Source: Crocosphaera watsonii WH 8501 (GTDB lineage Bacteria; Cyanobacteriota; Cyanobacteriia; Cyanobacteriales; Microcystaceae). Taken from it: 64,000 nt of DNA. A program made the translations under genes and the position numbers. Position 1 is the stretch's first letter. Every line of letters begins with the position of its first letter. Positions 17,306 through 26,457 of this stretch are shown piece by piece. Under the pieces are notes generated by a model. It saw only the letters and a list, made by a program, of their open reading frames with translations. It made no database searches and was not told the origin of the DNA. The stretch spans positions 656,108 to 720,107 of the forward strand of contig NZ_AADV02000001.1 of assembly GCF_000167195.1 (NCBI RefSeq), read 5' to 3'.

Positions 17306-18986
17306 ATAAAAGCAAAACCCTATTCTTTAAAAGGTTACACCCATATTCGCGATCGCAAAAAAGATCAGCTTTGTCGGCTACAAACCGCTATAATTGGTAG
17401 AAACACCTCCCAGTTGTTGGTCAAGAACAAATGTATCGAAAAGAGGAGCAACCTTTACCGCCCCCAGAAAAATTTGAATTACCTTTCGAGGGCAAATTGT
17501 CCCCCAATAATCGTTGGGTAATCATGGCAGAGTTGATACCTTGGGATGATTTTGAGGAAGAATATGCTAAACTTTTTTCAGAAGAAAAAGGTGCGCCAGC
17601 CAAACTATTTAGAATGGCATTAGGGACATTAATTATTAAGAAAAAATTAGGAACAAGTGATAGAGAAACTATAGAACAGATTAGAGAAAATCCCTATCTA
17701 CAATACTTTATAGGTTTAAATTGTTATCAACAAGAGCCACCACTGGAATCTTCAATGCTAGTTCATTTTAGGAAAAGAATTGATGGAGAATTGATAAACA
17801 AAATCAATAAAAAAATAGTAAAAAGAGAAATAGACAAGAGTGATAAAGAAGTAAAAAAAAAGGATTGTCTCCAAGAAAAAGGAGAAAAAATAAAAAATAA
17901 AGGTAAACTAATTTTAGATGCGACTTGTGCGCCAGCAGACATCAAATACCCAACGGATTTAGGCATATTAAATCAAGCCAGAATTGAGACAGAAAGAATA
18001 ATAGATAATCTTTATAAACCATTAAGAGTAAAATTGAGAAAAAAGCCGAGAACTTCTAGAATAATTGCTAGAAAGGAATACTTAAAAGTAGCTAAAAAAC
18101 GAAAAGTATCTTATCAAGAAAGAAGAAAAGCTATCGGGAAACAGTTAAAATACCTTAAGAAAAATTTAGGAAATATAGAAGACTTAATTCAAGCTGGGGC
18201 TTCCCTGGAAAATCTGAGTAAAAGACAGAAAAATTGTCTAGAGACTATCAAAAAAGTTTATGAACAACAACAGTCAATGTGGGAGAATAAGACCCAGAGT
18301 GTTCCTCAAAGAATTGTAAGTTTAACTCAACCGCATATTCGTCCAATAGTGAGGGGAAAAGTAGGAAAACCAATAGAATTTGGAGCTAAACTCTCAGTAA
18401 GCTGTGTAGATAACTATGTGTTTCTAGACAAAATAAGTTGGGAAAACTTCAATGAATCTTGTCATTTAAAAGAACAAGTAGAAAAGTATAAAGAAACGTT
18501 TGGCTATTATCCCGAATCCGTCCATGTAGATAAAATTTATCGAACTAGGGAAAACAGAAATTGGTGTAAGGAAAGAGGGATAAGAATCAGTGGTCCGAAG
18601 TTAGGAAGACCTCCGAAAAATGTCAGTGAAGAAGAAAAGAAACAAGCCCACTCCGATGAATGCTTCCGTAATGCTATTGAGGGAAAGTTTGGACAAGCTA
18701 AACGAAGATTTAGCCTAAATCTCGTGATGACAAAACTCCCTGAAACCTCCATTACATCTATTGCTATTACATTTTTAGTTGTCAATCTTTGTAAACTTCT
18801 GAGGCAGTTTTTGTCGCTTTTTTTGTCCTTATTTACTAATAATAGAACAGGGGAACTCATCAAACCGCCTTTCATTAATTTTGATTATACTTTAAACAAT
18901 TTTTATGTACTAAAACTTATTGATTTGTCAGAAAATTCTTGGTCAAAAGTGGCATAAATTTTGGAGAAACTTTTTCAGCAAACCCT
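17294..18986 (+). mobile_element. IS1182-like insertion sequence with AGGGTTTGCTGAA termini
   Basis: Thirteen-base inverted termini, AGGGTTTGCTGAA at 17294-17306 and its exact complement at 18974-18986, enclose one transposase gene. The element looks complete. The flanking sequences are not two halves of one gene (CheA on the left, a kinase tail on the right). There has therefore been a rearrangement between IS copies, or loss of DNA, after insertion. No clear target duplication is visible beyond TTA/TAA at the edges. Confidence 0.85.
17431..18957 (+). CDS. IS1182/IS5-group transposase
   Basis: This 508-residue DDE transposase has the DUF772-like N-terminal domain (WVIMAELIPWDDFEEEYAKLF and LGTLIIKKKLGTSDRETIEQI). 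A long lysine-rich middle follows, then a DDE core in which LILDATCAPADIKYP carries the first aspartate. The last catalytic glutamate probably lies in CFRNAIEGKFGQAKRRF. The frame is intact between the inverted termini, so the gene may be active. Confidence 0.85.
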   Translation: MYRKEEQPLPPPEKFELPFEGKLSPNNRWVIMAELIPWDDFEEEYAKLFSEEKGAPAKLFRMALGTLIIKKKLGTSDRETIEQIRENPYLQYFIGLNCYQQEPPLESSMLVHFRKRIDGELINKINKKIVKREIDKSDKEVKKKDCLQEKGEKIKNKGKLILDATCAPADIKYPTDLGILNQARIETERIIDNLYKPLRVKLRKKPRTSRIIARKEYLKVAKKRKVSYQERRKAIGKQLKYLKKNLGNIEDLIQAGASLENLSKRQKNCLETIKKVYEQQQSMWENKTQSVPQRIVSLTQPHIRPIVRGKVGKPIEFGAKLSVSCVDNYVFLDKISWENFNESCHLKEQVEKYKETFGYYPESVHVDKIYRTRENRNWCKERGIRISGPKLGRPPKNVSEEEKKQAHSDECFRNAIEGKFGQAKRRFSLNLVMTKLPETSITSIAITFLVVNLCKLLRQFLSLFLSLFTNNRTGELIKPPFINFDYTLNNFYVLKLIDLSENSWSKVA

Positions 18987-20480
18987 AATTAAATAAGGAT
19001 TAAACCCAATCTCAGCACTTATTCCTGTTAAAATACTGGTTGATATAATAGAAACAAAATATATAAATGTAGTAATATTATTAAAGCCTTTATTGAAAAA
19101 AATCTTTTTAATTTCATTGAAAATACCGATTATTCCGCCTACTATTACTCCCAAAAGTTCTCCTGAAATATATTCTTCTGTTGATGTTATGTAACCATCA
19201 TTCCATACTTCAGGATATTGTTGAGTTAACCATATTACTAATAAAGTAATTAACCACGATATAACAATCAGACTAGTAGAAAAAATGCTTATAAAGCGAT
19301 AGGGTGGAAAAATAATATTTACTTTTAATTTTGCAGTTTTTACCTTGACCTTTAACTTATAATTTTCCTCTTGAGCATTACTGATTAAAACAACTTCTCT
19401 CTCATAATATTGATCAGCTTTTAATTTACCAGTATCAACAATTACTTTACAATTAATATTATTTTCTTCAAATTTTTGTGGTAAAAAATGAATCCACGCG
19501 TGACTATTTGGTGTATGAGGAGGATCACTAGGATGAGGTAAAACAGACCATTTTCCTTGTAAAGTTGTTTCAGGAATAGGATTACTAACTATAATAGTTT
19601 TGCTTATTTTTTCTCCAACTTTATTAGCAATAAATTCTAACTCCGATGTATTAACATTAACTTCTGGTACTCGCATTACATAGAGCGGTTGCAATGCTTA
19701 TAAAGCTATTTTTGCACTCTCATAACGGTTAGCTGGATTGGGTTCTACCATTTTTTCTAACCATTGAAGAAATCTAAAACTAAACTTAGATACCTTATCT
19801 TTAAAGGTAAATTTATTGCTATCAAAATCAACCAAACTACCAATATAAACAGATTTTGTTTTAGTTAGTAAACAAATTAATATTGCTCCCAAACTATATA
19901 AATCTGATGCTTCTGTTGGCTTTAAATTACGAATTTGTTCGGGGGGCATAAATCCCATTGTTCCCCCCATAATACTACTCAACGCCATTGTATTATCACC
20001 TATTCTCGCCAATCCAAAATCAACTAAATAAACATTAATATCATCATCAACTAAAACATTTTCGGGTTTAATATCCTGGTGAAAAATACCTGGTATTCTT
20101 TCTTCTTGTAAATAGACTAAAATTTCCAATAATTGAAAAACAATACTTTTAATTTCTTCAGGACTAAAACTACGAGAAATAGATAAATTTTGAGCATTTT
20201 TATATTCTTGGACTAAACAGAGACCATTCCCAGGATCAAATCTTTGTAAATATTTAGGAATTCCTGGATGATTTAATCCTTGTAATACCTCAATTTCTCT
20301 TTCAATCGCTTTATAACTATTCCAATCATCACTTATAGCAAAACGAAACTGTTTAATAATTACAGGGGTTTGGGTTGCTATGTAAATCCCTTTATATGTT
20401 ATTCTTCCCCCTTGTATATTATGGCTAAGTTGTTCAATAACTTGATAACCCTTCGCACTAAAATCAGGAAAATTAGTCAT
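18975..20480 (-). pseudogene. Ser/Thr protein kinase with C-terminal membrane region, split by one stop
   Basis: ATG 20480 begins a Hanks-type kinase domain with VIIKQF (ATP lysine), FHQDIKPENVLV (catalytic loop, HQD for HRD), VDFGLARIG and MPPEQI. After SAKIAL a TAA at 19698-19700 interrupts it, and the same frame continues ALQPLYVMRVPEVNVNTSELEF. That continuation is the usual linker and beta domain of cyanobacterial kinases of this type. The tail has three or four hydrophobic segments. The 3' end is also lost: the frame enters the IS1182-like terminus at 18986 and stops after RVC. A separate 260-residue kinase could still be made from the first part. Confidence 0.85.
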
Positions 20481-20636
20481 GATTATAACGTTTATTATGG
20501 TAATTACTTTGATTTTGTCAGGAGTCTTTTTAAAATCCTAACACATACATTATAGTTAGGAAGTTAAAGAGATTCTTCGTACCTCACCAATGACAGTGAC
20601 AGATTCACACAATGTCCTAACTAATTTTTGTCCTCC

Positions 20637-20745
20637 TATAGCAATCACTAATCAGTTGTGAGAATTAAGGGAATGCTGATCCCCCCTAACCCCCCTTATT
20701 AAGGGGGGATATCGAGGATCTCATGAATCATTTCTGATTGCTATA
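20637..20745. repeat. 109-bp MITE-like repeat with TATAGCAATCA ends
   Basis: Eleven-base terminal inverted repeats (TATAGCAATCA and TGATTGCTATA) enclose a C-rich/G-rich hairpin (CCCCCCTT...AAGGGGGG, 20690-20707). It fills most of the gap between the kinase and the hydrolase. Single TGATTGCTATA-like ends also occur near 28785 and 44375. I see no gene in the remainder of 20481-20845. Confidence 0.6.
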
Positions 20746-20845
20746 TATTCTAAACATTTTGCATTGAGAAATCAAGAATATTAATATTTAGATACATTTA
20801 CAATAAATGAAAACACATCTTAAATTTTCTTTTTACTTTACCTAA

Positions 20846-21757
20846 TTATTGGCAAAATATGTTAATAAATTGATAGGTTTTTTCTGGTGCTTCTTCTGGT
20901 AAAAAATGTCCACAATTTAAGGATTTTCCCTGAACATTTATGGCTCTTTTTTGCCAACTTTCAATCACATCATATTTCTTTTCAATAACTCCTTTATTTC
21001 CCCATAAAACTAATAAAGGACATTCTATTTTTTTCTCAATATCTTGGCGATCGTGTTCTAGATCAATAGTAGCTGATGCTCGATAATCTTCACAAGTTCC
21101 GTGAACTGTTTGAGGATCACGAAAACATCTTAAATATTCTGCCATTGCTTCTGGAGTAAACGCAGATTCAGTTTTACTCCAACTTTGTAAACAATGAGTT
21201 AGAAAAAAGTCAGGATTATTATTAATTAAAGTCTCAGGAAAGGGAAAAGGTTGAATTTAAAAAAACCAATGATAATAAGCACTAGCAAATTGTTGATTTG
21301 TTGTGGTATACATTTGATAGGTGGGAGCAATATCTAATAAAGGTAATTTTTTGACTTTATGGGGATAATCTAAACTTAAACGGTGAGCAACCCTTCCCCC
21401 GCGATCGTGTCCTACTAGGTAGAATTCTTCATATCCTAATTGACTCATGACTTCTATTTGATCTGCTGCCATAACTCGTTTAGAATAGTTAGAATGGTTG
21501 GCCGTTCCTGATGGCTTATCACTGTCTCCATAACCTCGTAAATCAGGTATGATGACAGTAAAATTCTCAGCTAACTTCTCAGCAATTTTATGCCACATCA
21601 CCCCGGTTTGAGGATAACCATGTAATAATAACATTGGATACCCTTTTCCTCCTTTTAGTAGATTAATTTTGACCTCTGAAGTTTGTATAACTAGGTTTTT
21701 AAAATTGGCAAACATTGACATAATATTTGTTGAAAGAGTAACTTTATGGTAGGTCAA
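20846..21757 (-). pseudogene. Alpha/beta hydrolase (haloacetate-dehalogenase-like), one in-frame stop
   Basis: The first part carries LLLHGYPQTGVMW (oxyanion region) and LVGHDRGGRVAHRL, with the nucleophilic aspartate typical of haloalkane and haloacetate dehalogenases. TAA at 21257-21259 interrupts it after AYYHWFF. The same frame then continues IQPFPFPETL to the end, with LVLWGNKG and the catalytic histidine in LNCGHFLPEEAPE. A single change, probably from TTA, separates it from an intact gene of about 290 residues. The start is probably ATG 21721 or 21715 (MFANFKN). Confidence 0.88.
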
Positions 21758-21810
21758 ATCAGGTCTAAAAGGTTGATAATATTAAGATTCTTTACTTTTG
21801 GTTGACAATT

Positions 21811-22278
21811 ATGAGCGTTGAAATTGAGCGTAAGTTTTTAGTAATTAATGATAATTGGCGTTCTTTAGGACAGGGAAAAGTTTACAAACAAGGTTATATT
21901 GGAACAGCAGATAAAATGACAACTATTCGAGTCAGAATAATTGGAGAAGAAGCTTATTTGACTATTAAAAGTAAAACAGAAGGAATCAGTCGTAACGAAT
22001 TTGAATATCCTATTCCTTTAGAAGATGCTCAAATAATCCTAGATACTTTGTGCGATCGCCCTTTAATTGAGAAGATTCGTTATAAAATTGACTACGATAA
22101 TTTAATCTGGGAAGTTGATGAATTTAAAGGAGAAAATCAAGGACTAATCCTAGCAGAAGTTGAGTTAGAAAACGAAAATCAAACGATAAATATTCCTGAC
22201 TGGGTGGGAGAAGAAGTCAGTCATGATCCAAGATACTACAATGTCAATTTAGTCAAGCATCCTTACCAAACATGGTAG
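21811..22278 (+). CDS. CYTH-domain protein (triphosphate tunnel metalloenzyme)
   Basis: This 155-residue protein covers a whole CYTH domain. It starts with the signature MSVEIERKFLV (ExExK), followed by the alternating charged tunnel strands RVRI, YLTIKSK, EFEYPI and WEVDEFKGENQGLILAEVELE. Bacterial members hydrolyse triphosphate or polyphosphate, or form cyclic nucleotides; the substrate here is unknown. ATG 21811 is preferred over a TTG three codons earlier. It is divergent from the broken hydrolase. Confidence 0.88.
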   Translation: MSVEIERKFLVINDNWRSLGQGKVYKQGYIGTADKMTTIRVRIIGEEAYLTIKSKTEGISRNEFEYPIPLEDAQIILDTLCDRPLIEKIRYKIDYDNLIWEVDEFKGENQGLILAEVELENENQTINIPDWVGEEVSHDPRYYNVNLVKHPYQTW

Positions 22279-22456
22279 ATAATATGACTTTTCTCACGAT
22301 CAGATACAGGTAACACCAGCCTGCTGTATAGCAAACTTCATAAATTGAAACAACGAGACATCTACCGAATTTCAAATTCTTATGTTTCAATGGACTTGCT
22401 TGGGATAGTTGAATTCACTTAAGTCCTATCTTAATCAATCTACAAAGGAGAGAAAA

Positions 22457-23053
22457 ATGAATTATAGAATTCTTTTTAGTCTTAGCGTTGGCATTTTGGT
22501 AAATTTGCTCCCTCTAAACAAAGCTCGTGCTATAACCGTACCCTTCCATCGAGAATATGTTGACGTTTCCTTGCAAGGGATATTCAGCGCAAATGATGAT
22601 AATAATGACCAAATTATTTCTCCCAATGAGGTGACATCCTTTTCTGCTAGTTTTACTAATGACTATGGTTTACTAGGGGAGATCACTGCTGAAGAGGCAA
22701 AGTCTATCGACCTATTTGAGTACAAAATAGATGAAACAAATGATTTGGCCTTCCGAGTTATAACCACTGGGAGAACATTGCCAAATCTTCCCAATGACAT
22801 TAATTTACAATTCGATGTGGACTTTCAGAGAAAAGGTAGTCGTGATGATTATTGCAATGATTCTTCTGAGTTAGACATTTTTCGGGATGGAGATGCTATT
22901 GCTGAACTTTGCGATCCTAACGGTACTGGAATAACTAAAGCTATTCCACAGGTTAGCACCAGTAATAACTCTAACACCCAGGTTCCAGAACCCACTTCTA
23001 TAATCGCCTTATTAGGTTTAGTTAGTTTGGGTACAGTTTCCAGATTTAGCTAA
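22457..23053 (+). CDS. PEP-CTERM surface protein, tail shortened at an IS605 end
   Basis: The 198-residue product starts at ATG 22457 behind AAAGGAG, with a signal peptide (hydrophobic about residues 6-22, ending KARA). A secreted region follows, and then the sorting signal QVPEPTSIIALLGLVSLGTVSRFS. PEP-CTERM signals normally end in a cluster of arginine or lysine residues after the hydrophobic helix. Here the frame stops after SRFS, and the IS605 element begins at the next base. The basic tail may have been lost on insertion. The ligand or role of the body is not recognisable. Confidence 0.8.
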   Translation: MNYRILFSLSVGILVNLLPLNKARAITVPFHREYVDVSLQGIFSANDDNNDQIISPNEVTSFSASFTNDYGLLGEITAEEAKSIDLFEYKIDETNDLAFRVITTGRTLPNLPNDINLQFDVDFQRKGSRDDYCNDSSELDIFRDGDAIAELCDPNGTGITKAIPQVSTSNNSNTQVPEPTSIIALLGLVSLGTVSRFS

Positions 23054-23141
23054 CCGCCGAGAAGCCCCGCACTATAAACGAGGGGGATTTATCGAACCGT
23101 AGGTGAGTACCCCCGATGTTTTAGTGTCGGGATGATAGGCG

Positions 23142-23176
23142 GTAAAAAGGGAGGGTTCGATGCCCTCCCTTTTTAC
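23142..23176 (-). terminator. 14-bp stem hairpin downstream of tnpA
   Basis: GTAAAAAGGGAGGG pairs perfectly with its complement around a TTCGATG loop (plus strand). It starts eight bases past the tnpA stop, so it may end the tnpA transcript or form part of the element's left-end structure. The MITE at 6587-7030 keeps the same loop with a different stem. Confidence 0.65.
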
Positions 23177-23183
23177 AAATAAT

Positions 23184-23594
23184 TTATTGGGGCTTATCTT
23201 GTCCTTCAATGTATTTTTTAAGAACTGATATAGTAACACCACCACATGAAGCAATAAAATAAGACTCATTCCATAAAACCTTTTTCCAATATATCTTGTT
23301 AAGGTGTTCTGAATATTCTTGTCTAATTTTACGACTCGAAACAGACTTAATACTATTAATAAACTTGGGTAATTCCATTTGAGGATAGTATTGGAAAAGA
23401 AGATGAACATGGTTGGATTCTCCATTAAATTCAATCAGCTTACAATCCCATTTTTTACACAAGTCAAACATAATTTCATGTACACGCTCAATCATTTCTC
23501 CTGTAAAAACATCTTTACGGTATTTGGTAGTTAATACTAAATGTGCTTTTAAGTCAGAGACCGACCTACCACTGGAAACAAAATCTTTATTCAT
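23184..23594 (-). CDS. tnpA: IS200/IS605 Y1 transposase TnpA
   Basis: This 136-residue single-strand transposase has the HUH motif in SNHVHLLFQYY and the catalytic tyrosine in VLKKYIEGQ. The N-terminus (VSDLKAHLVLTTKYRKDVF) is the family pattern. It cuts and rejoins single-stranded element ends at hairpins. ATG 23594 has GGGAG five bases upstream; a GTG six bases earlier is a less likely start. The frame is intact, so this copy may be active and could also move the MITE at 6587. Confidence 0.92.
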   Translation of the reverse strand: MNKDFVSSGRSVSDLKAHLVLTTKYRKDVFTGEMIERVHEIMFDLCKKWDCKLIEFNGESNHVHLLFQYYPQMELPKFINSIKSVSSRKIRQEYSEHLNKIYWKKVLWNESYFIASCGGVTISVLKKYIEGQDKPQ

Positions 23595-23648
23595 TGACAC
23601 TCCCAGGATAAATAGCTATAATCAGAGTATGATATATATTCTACTCTG

Positions 23649-25031
23649 ATGAAGTACACTTATCAGTACCGAATCTTACCAACGACAAACCAAAAAATCA
23701 CCTTGAATAGGTGGTTGAGAGTCTGTCGTTTTTGGTTTAATCGGCAATTGGGTGAACGTTTCCAGTGGTGGGAACAAAATCGATGTGCAGTTAATTCTTG
23801 TCCTCTTATTTGTCATCTCCCTGAACTAAAAGAAAAACCCAATTACTACTCACAAAAAAAACAGTTACCTATTCTTAAAAAAGATGTGGTAACTGTTCAA
23901 TGGTCAAAAGAAAAATTAGATTTATCAGAAGTTCCCTCTTTGACTTTACAAGAAGTTTGTAAACGGGTAGATAAAGCTTTTTCTCGTTATATCTCAGGGG
24001 ATAGTAATGGCAAAAGATCAGGTAAACCTCGCTTTAAATCTAGTAACCGATTTCGGTCAATGGTATTTGAAGGAGGAGGATTAAGTATTCATTCTTGTTC
24101 TGTTGGTAAAAAATATCTTTACTTAAAAACTCCAAAAATAGGGTTAATTAAAGTAAGAATGCACCGATATTTACCTGATGGAGCAATCCTCAAACAAGCC
24201 CAGATTATCAAAAAAGCTGATGGTTGGTATGTAAATCTAAGGCTTGATGACCCTACTATTCCTAAGTTTAACAAAGATAAAATTGTAGCTAACTGGGATA
24301 ATTCAACGGGCTTAGATGCTGTTCTTTATGAAGATGATTATCTGGCTACTTCTGACGGAAAAAAACTCTCTTCTCTTAAATCTCTTCGTAAATCTGAAGC
24401 AAGATTAGCACAAATTTCACAGCGAAAGGCTAACAAGAAAAAGGGAAGTAAGTCCAGAAGAAAACTAGCTAAAAGAGAAAGTCGAGAACATCAGAGAATT
24501 GCTAGGGCAAGAAAAGATCATGCTTACTCTACAGCACATAAGCTGCTAAAAACAGGAAAAAAAGTTTTCTTTCATGAAAAGCTTAATCTTAAAGGATTAA
24601 GTCGCAAAAATAAGCCCGTGCAAGATGACAATGGGAAATATCTTCCAAACGGGCAAAGTGCCAAATCAGGGCTTAATAAATCCTGGTCTGATGCTGCTTT
24701 TGGACAGTTCTTTTCAATCTTTAACTACATAGCTGAAAAAGCTGGAGTTGCTGTGATTGAAATCAATCCTGCCTATACATCCCAACTGTTGCCTTATCGT
24801 GATGAATTTGTTTTTACTGATTGCAGCATCAGAGAATATTGGGATGAAATTGAACAAGTTTCTGTTGATAGAGATATATCAGCAGCTATCAATATAAAAC
24901 GAGTAGGGCTGGACGAGTTCCCTACTATAAAACGCCGTAAAGGTAAAATCGTAATAGTTGATTCTACTACTCATCTTACCTCTAAGGAAGTTCTCTCTGT
25001 CTTTCGAGGCTTGGAGAAGCCCGCACTGTAA
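23649..25031 (+). CDS. tnpB: TnpB-family RNA-guided nuclease without a canonical zinc ribbon
   Basis: This 460-residue TnpB starts KYTYQYRILPTTNQ, with the helical N-terminal domain. The RuvC residues appear to be D223 (GLDAVLYEDDYLATSDG), E310 (FHEKLNLKGL) and D409 (VDRDISAAINI). The usual zinc-ribbon CxxC pairs between the second and third motifs are missing; the region reads YTSQLLPYRDEFVFTDCSIREYW with one cysteine. The stop codon lies inside the right-end hairpin, as expected if the 3' end doubles as guide RNA. TnpB enzymes cut DNA at the empty donor site and so help the element persist. Confidence 0.9.
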   Translation: MKYTYQYRILPTTNQKITLNRWLRVCRFWFNRQLGERFQWWEQNRCAVNSCPLICHLPELKEKPNYYSQKKQLPILKKDVVTVQWSKEKLDLSEVPSLTLQEVCKRVDKAFSRYISGDSNGKRSGKPRFKSSNRFRSMVFEGGGLSIHSCSVGKKYLYLKTPKIGLIKVRMHRYLPDGAILKQAQIIKKADGWYVNLRLDDPTIPKFNKDKIVANWDNSTGLDAVLYEDDYLATSDGKKLSSLKSLRKSEARLAQISQRKANKKKGSKSRRKLAKRESREHQRIARARKDHAYSTAHKLLKTGKKVFFHEKLNLKGLSRKNKPVQDDNGKYLPNGQSAKSGLNKSWSDAAFGQFFSIFNYIAEKAGVAVIEINPAYTSQLLPYRDEFVFTDCSIREYWDEIEQVSVDRDISAAINIKRVGLDEFPTIKRRKGKIVIVDSTTHLTSKEVLSVFRGLEKPAL

Positions 25032-25053
25032 CGGTACTCCGTTCAGTGTCGGG
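25020..25053 (+). repeat. IS605 right-end hairpin
   Basis: CCCGCACTGTAACGG pairs with CCGTTCAGTGTCGGG, with small bulges, around a TACT loop. It overlaps the last codons of tnpB. In this family the right-end hairpin is the TnpA binding site and the overlapping transcript end is the scaffold of the guide RNA. Confidence 0.75.
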
Positions 25054-25062
25054 AGTCGTCAC

Positions 25063-26457
25063 TTGTGTGATAGTGGTTTGCATCTGTTTAGAAGTACGAG
25101 AAAATGCCCGAGAGGAACTCTCTGTATCTTCTAAGTTAAGTTGTAGATCGCTGGTAACTTCTCGTAACTGTACCACTGTGTCCATCATATCCTGTGAGAC
25201 AAGGTGAAGATCGTTATAACTATCCATTTCCAAAGAATCAAAACCTTCTAGTAAGGTACTGATCCGTTCCCGTTGTTTCTCCCCTTGAGGGGTGATGCGA
25301 TCGTAACTATTGCGCAACTGTTGATTGGAAGATTCTAGGGTTTGGATGCGATCGCCTAATAATCCGATCAGTTGACGAAGACGTTGCAGTTGTAAATTTA
25401 AGCCATTACGTTCAATAGTCAGTTCCCCAAACATATCACTTAGGGTTTCTAGTTGTTTGACAGGAACCCGTATAGTCTCATTTTCCTGGGGTTTTGGGGT
25501 GTCTATCTTTTGGGAAGTTGTGGGAACAATGAAGTCTTCTGATTTTGATTGATCGGTACTATTTAATGTTGCTAAAAAGTTTTCTGTCTCTTCAGCAAAC
25601 TCATCCCTAGTAGCAGAAGATTTTAAGCTATTAGCAATAACGATTTGATTAGCTTCCTCTGACTCTTCTAACTCCATCTCTGAATTGAGATCCAGAGATA
25701 TATCTAAAGATAAGGGTTCTGGCGATCCGAAAAAGTCATTATCAAATTCATCCAAGGTTTCCAAGCTATCATCCCAGTTATGGGGTTCTAGATCAGGTAA
25801 GGTTGCCCCAAGGGTGGATAAATTGAGTTCTGTGGGGATCATTTCCCGTTGATCAATCATCACCATAGCGTCCGATCGCCGCAATTCTTGAAGGGCTAAT
25901 TTAGCCACCTGGGGGAGATCATCGTCATGGCTTTCAATGCCTTGGATAATAGACTGACAGAGAGAAGAAAAAGGACTTAATTCTAACATTTGCCCTAACC
26001 CTTCTAACTCTTGTGCCGCGATCAGAAATTCTTCCCTTAAACAAGCATCTTGGGGATCATTTAAGAGGGATTCGAGATGGTTTAAACAGGCATCTACTTC
26101 TGTTTGAAACATCAAGCTTACCATATCTTCTTCTTCTTCTTCTGATAGCAGTTTGGCTGCATCTTCTGGTTGAAGATCCCCCAAACGTTCGTATAAACCC
26201 TCAAGAATAGGGTTAACCTCTTCTTCTAACCAAGAGTAGTTTATTGTCACCCCTTGACGGTTCCATTGGGCGACTTGTCGTAAGCGATCGACACTCCTTA
26301 AAAACAGGCTTTCTAGGGATGGATCAACGATGCGATCGTCTCCTGCTTTGAGAACTTTAAAGAAGTCTTCTAAGCGGTGGGCAATAGTTGAGAGGGTTTG
26401 AAATCCCATCATGGCCGCCCCTCCTTTGATGGAATGGGCAGAACGCAACATACTATA
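25063..26457 (-). pseudogene. CheA-type kinase, middle fragment between two IS elements
   Basis: About 465 residues remain. They start inside the Hpt domain at YSMLRSAHSIKGGAAMMGF (the phosphorylated histidine is in AHSIKGG). A long acidic linker follows, then the dimerisation region ending SSRAFSRTSKQMQTTITQV. In intact relatives the sequence then runs into MRPL and the ATPase and CheW domains. Here the IS605 right end takes over. The 5' side is cut by the IS5 terminus, so the apparent start MVAMQKMNN is IS sequence. It belongs to a different CheA type from the fragment at 16410, whose core reads MRPFEEGVS. Confidence 0.88.

Larger units (their letters stand above)
23054..25062 (+). mobile_element. 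Complete IS200/IS605-family element, 2009 bp
   Basis: The left end is CCGCCGAGAAGCCCCGCACT with an imperfect hairpin. It is followed by a second hairpin (23142-23176), then divergent tnpA (minus) and tnpB (plus), and a right-end hairpin at 25020-25053 finishing GTCAC. As expected for this family there are no inverted repeats or target duplication. The left flank is a PEP-CTERM gene and the right flank is the middle of a cheA gene. The flanks do not match each other, so a rearrangement has occurred. Confidence 0.85.

Noticed and set aside
22279..22456. A possible tRNA in the gap before the PEP-CTERM gene
   Set aside because: No acceptor/T-arm pairing or GTTCRA-type T loop could be found there or in the other long gaps.
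23142..23176. Idea that the long hairpin is part of a CRISPR-like array
   Set aside because: There is only one unit per element and no spacers; it is an element-end hairpin.
16410..26457. The two cheA fragments being halves of one gene
   Set aside because: They belong to different CheA types: the upstream fragment has MRPFEEGVS-type core sequence and its own Hpt start, while the other ends at the point where a MRPLSDLV-type core is expected.
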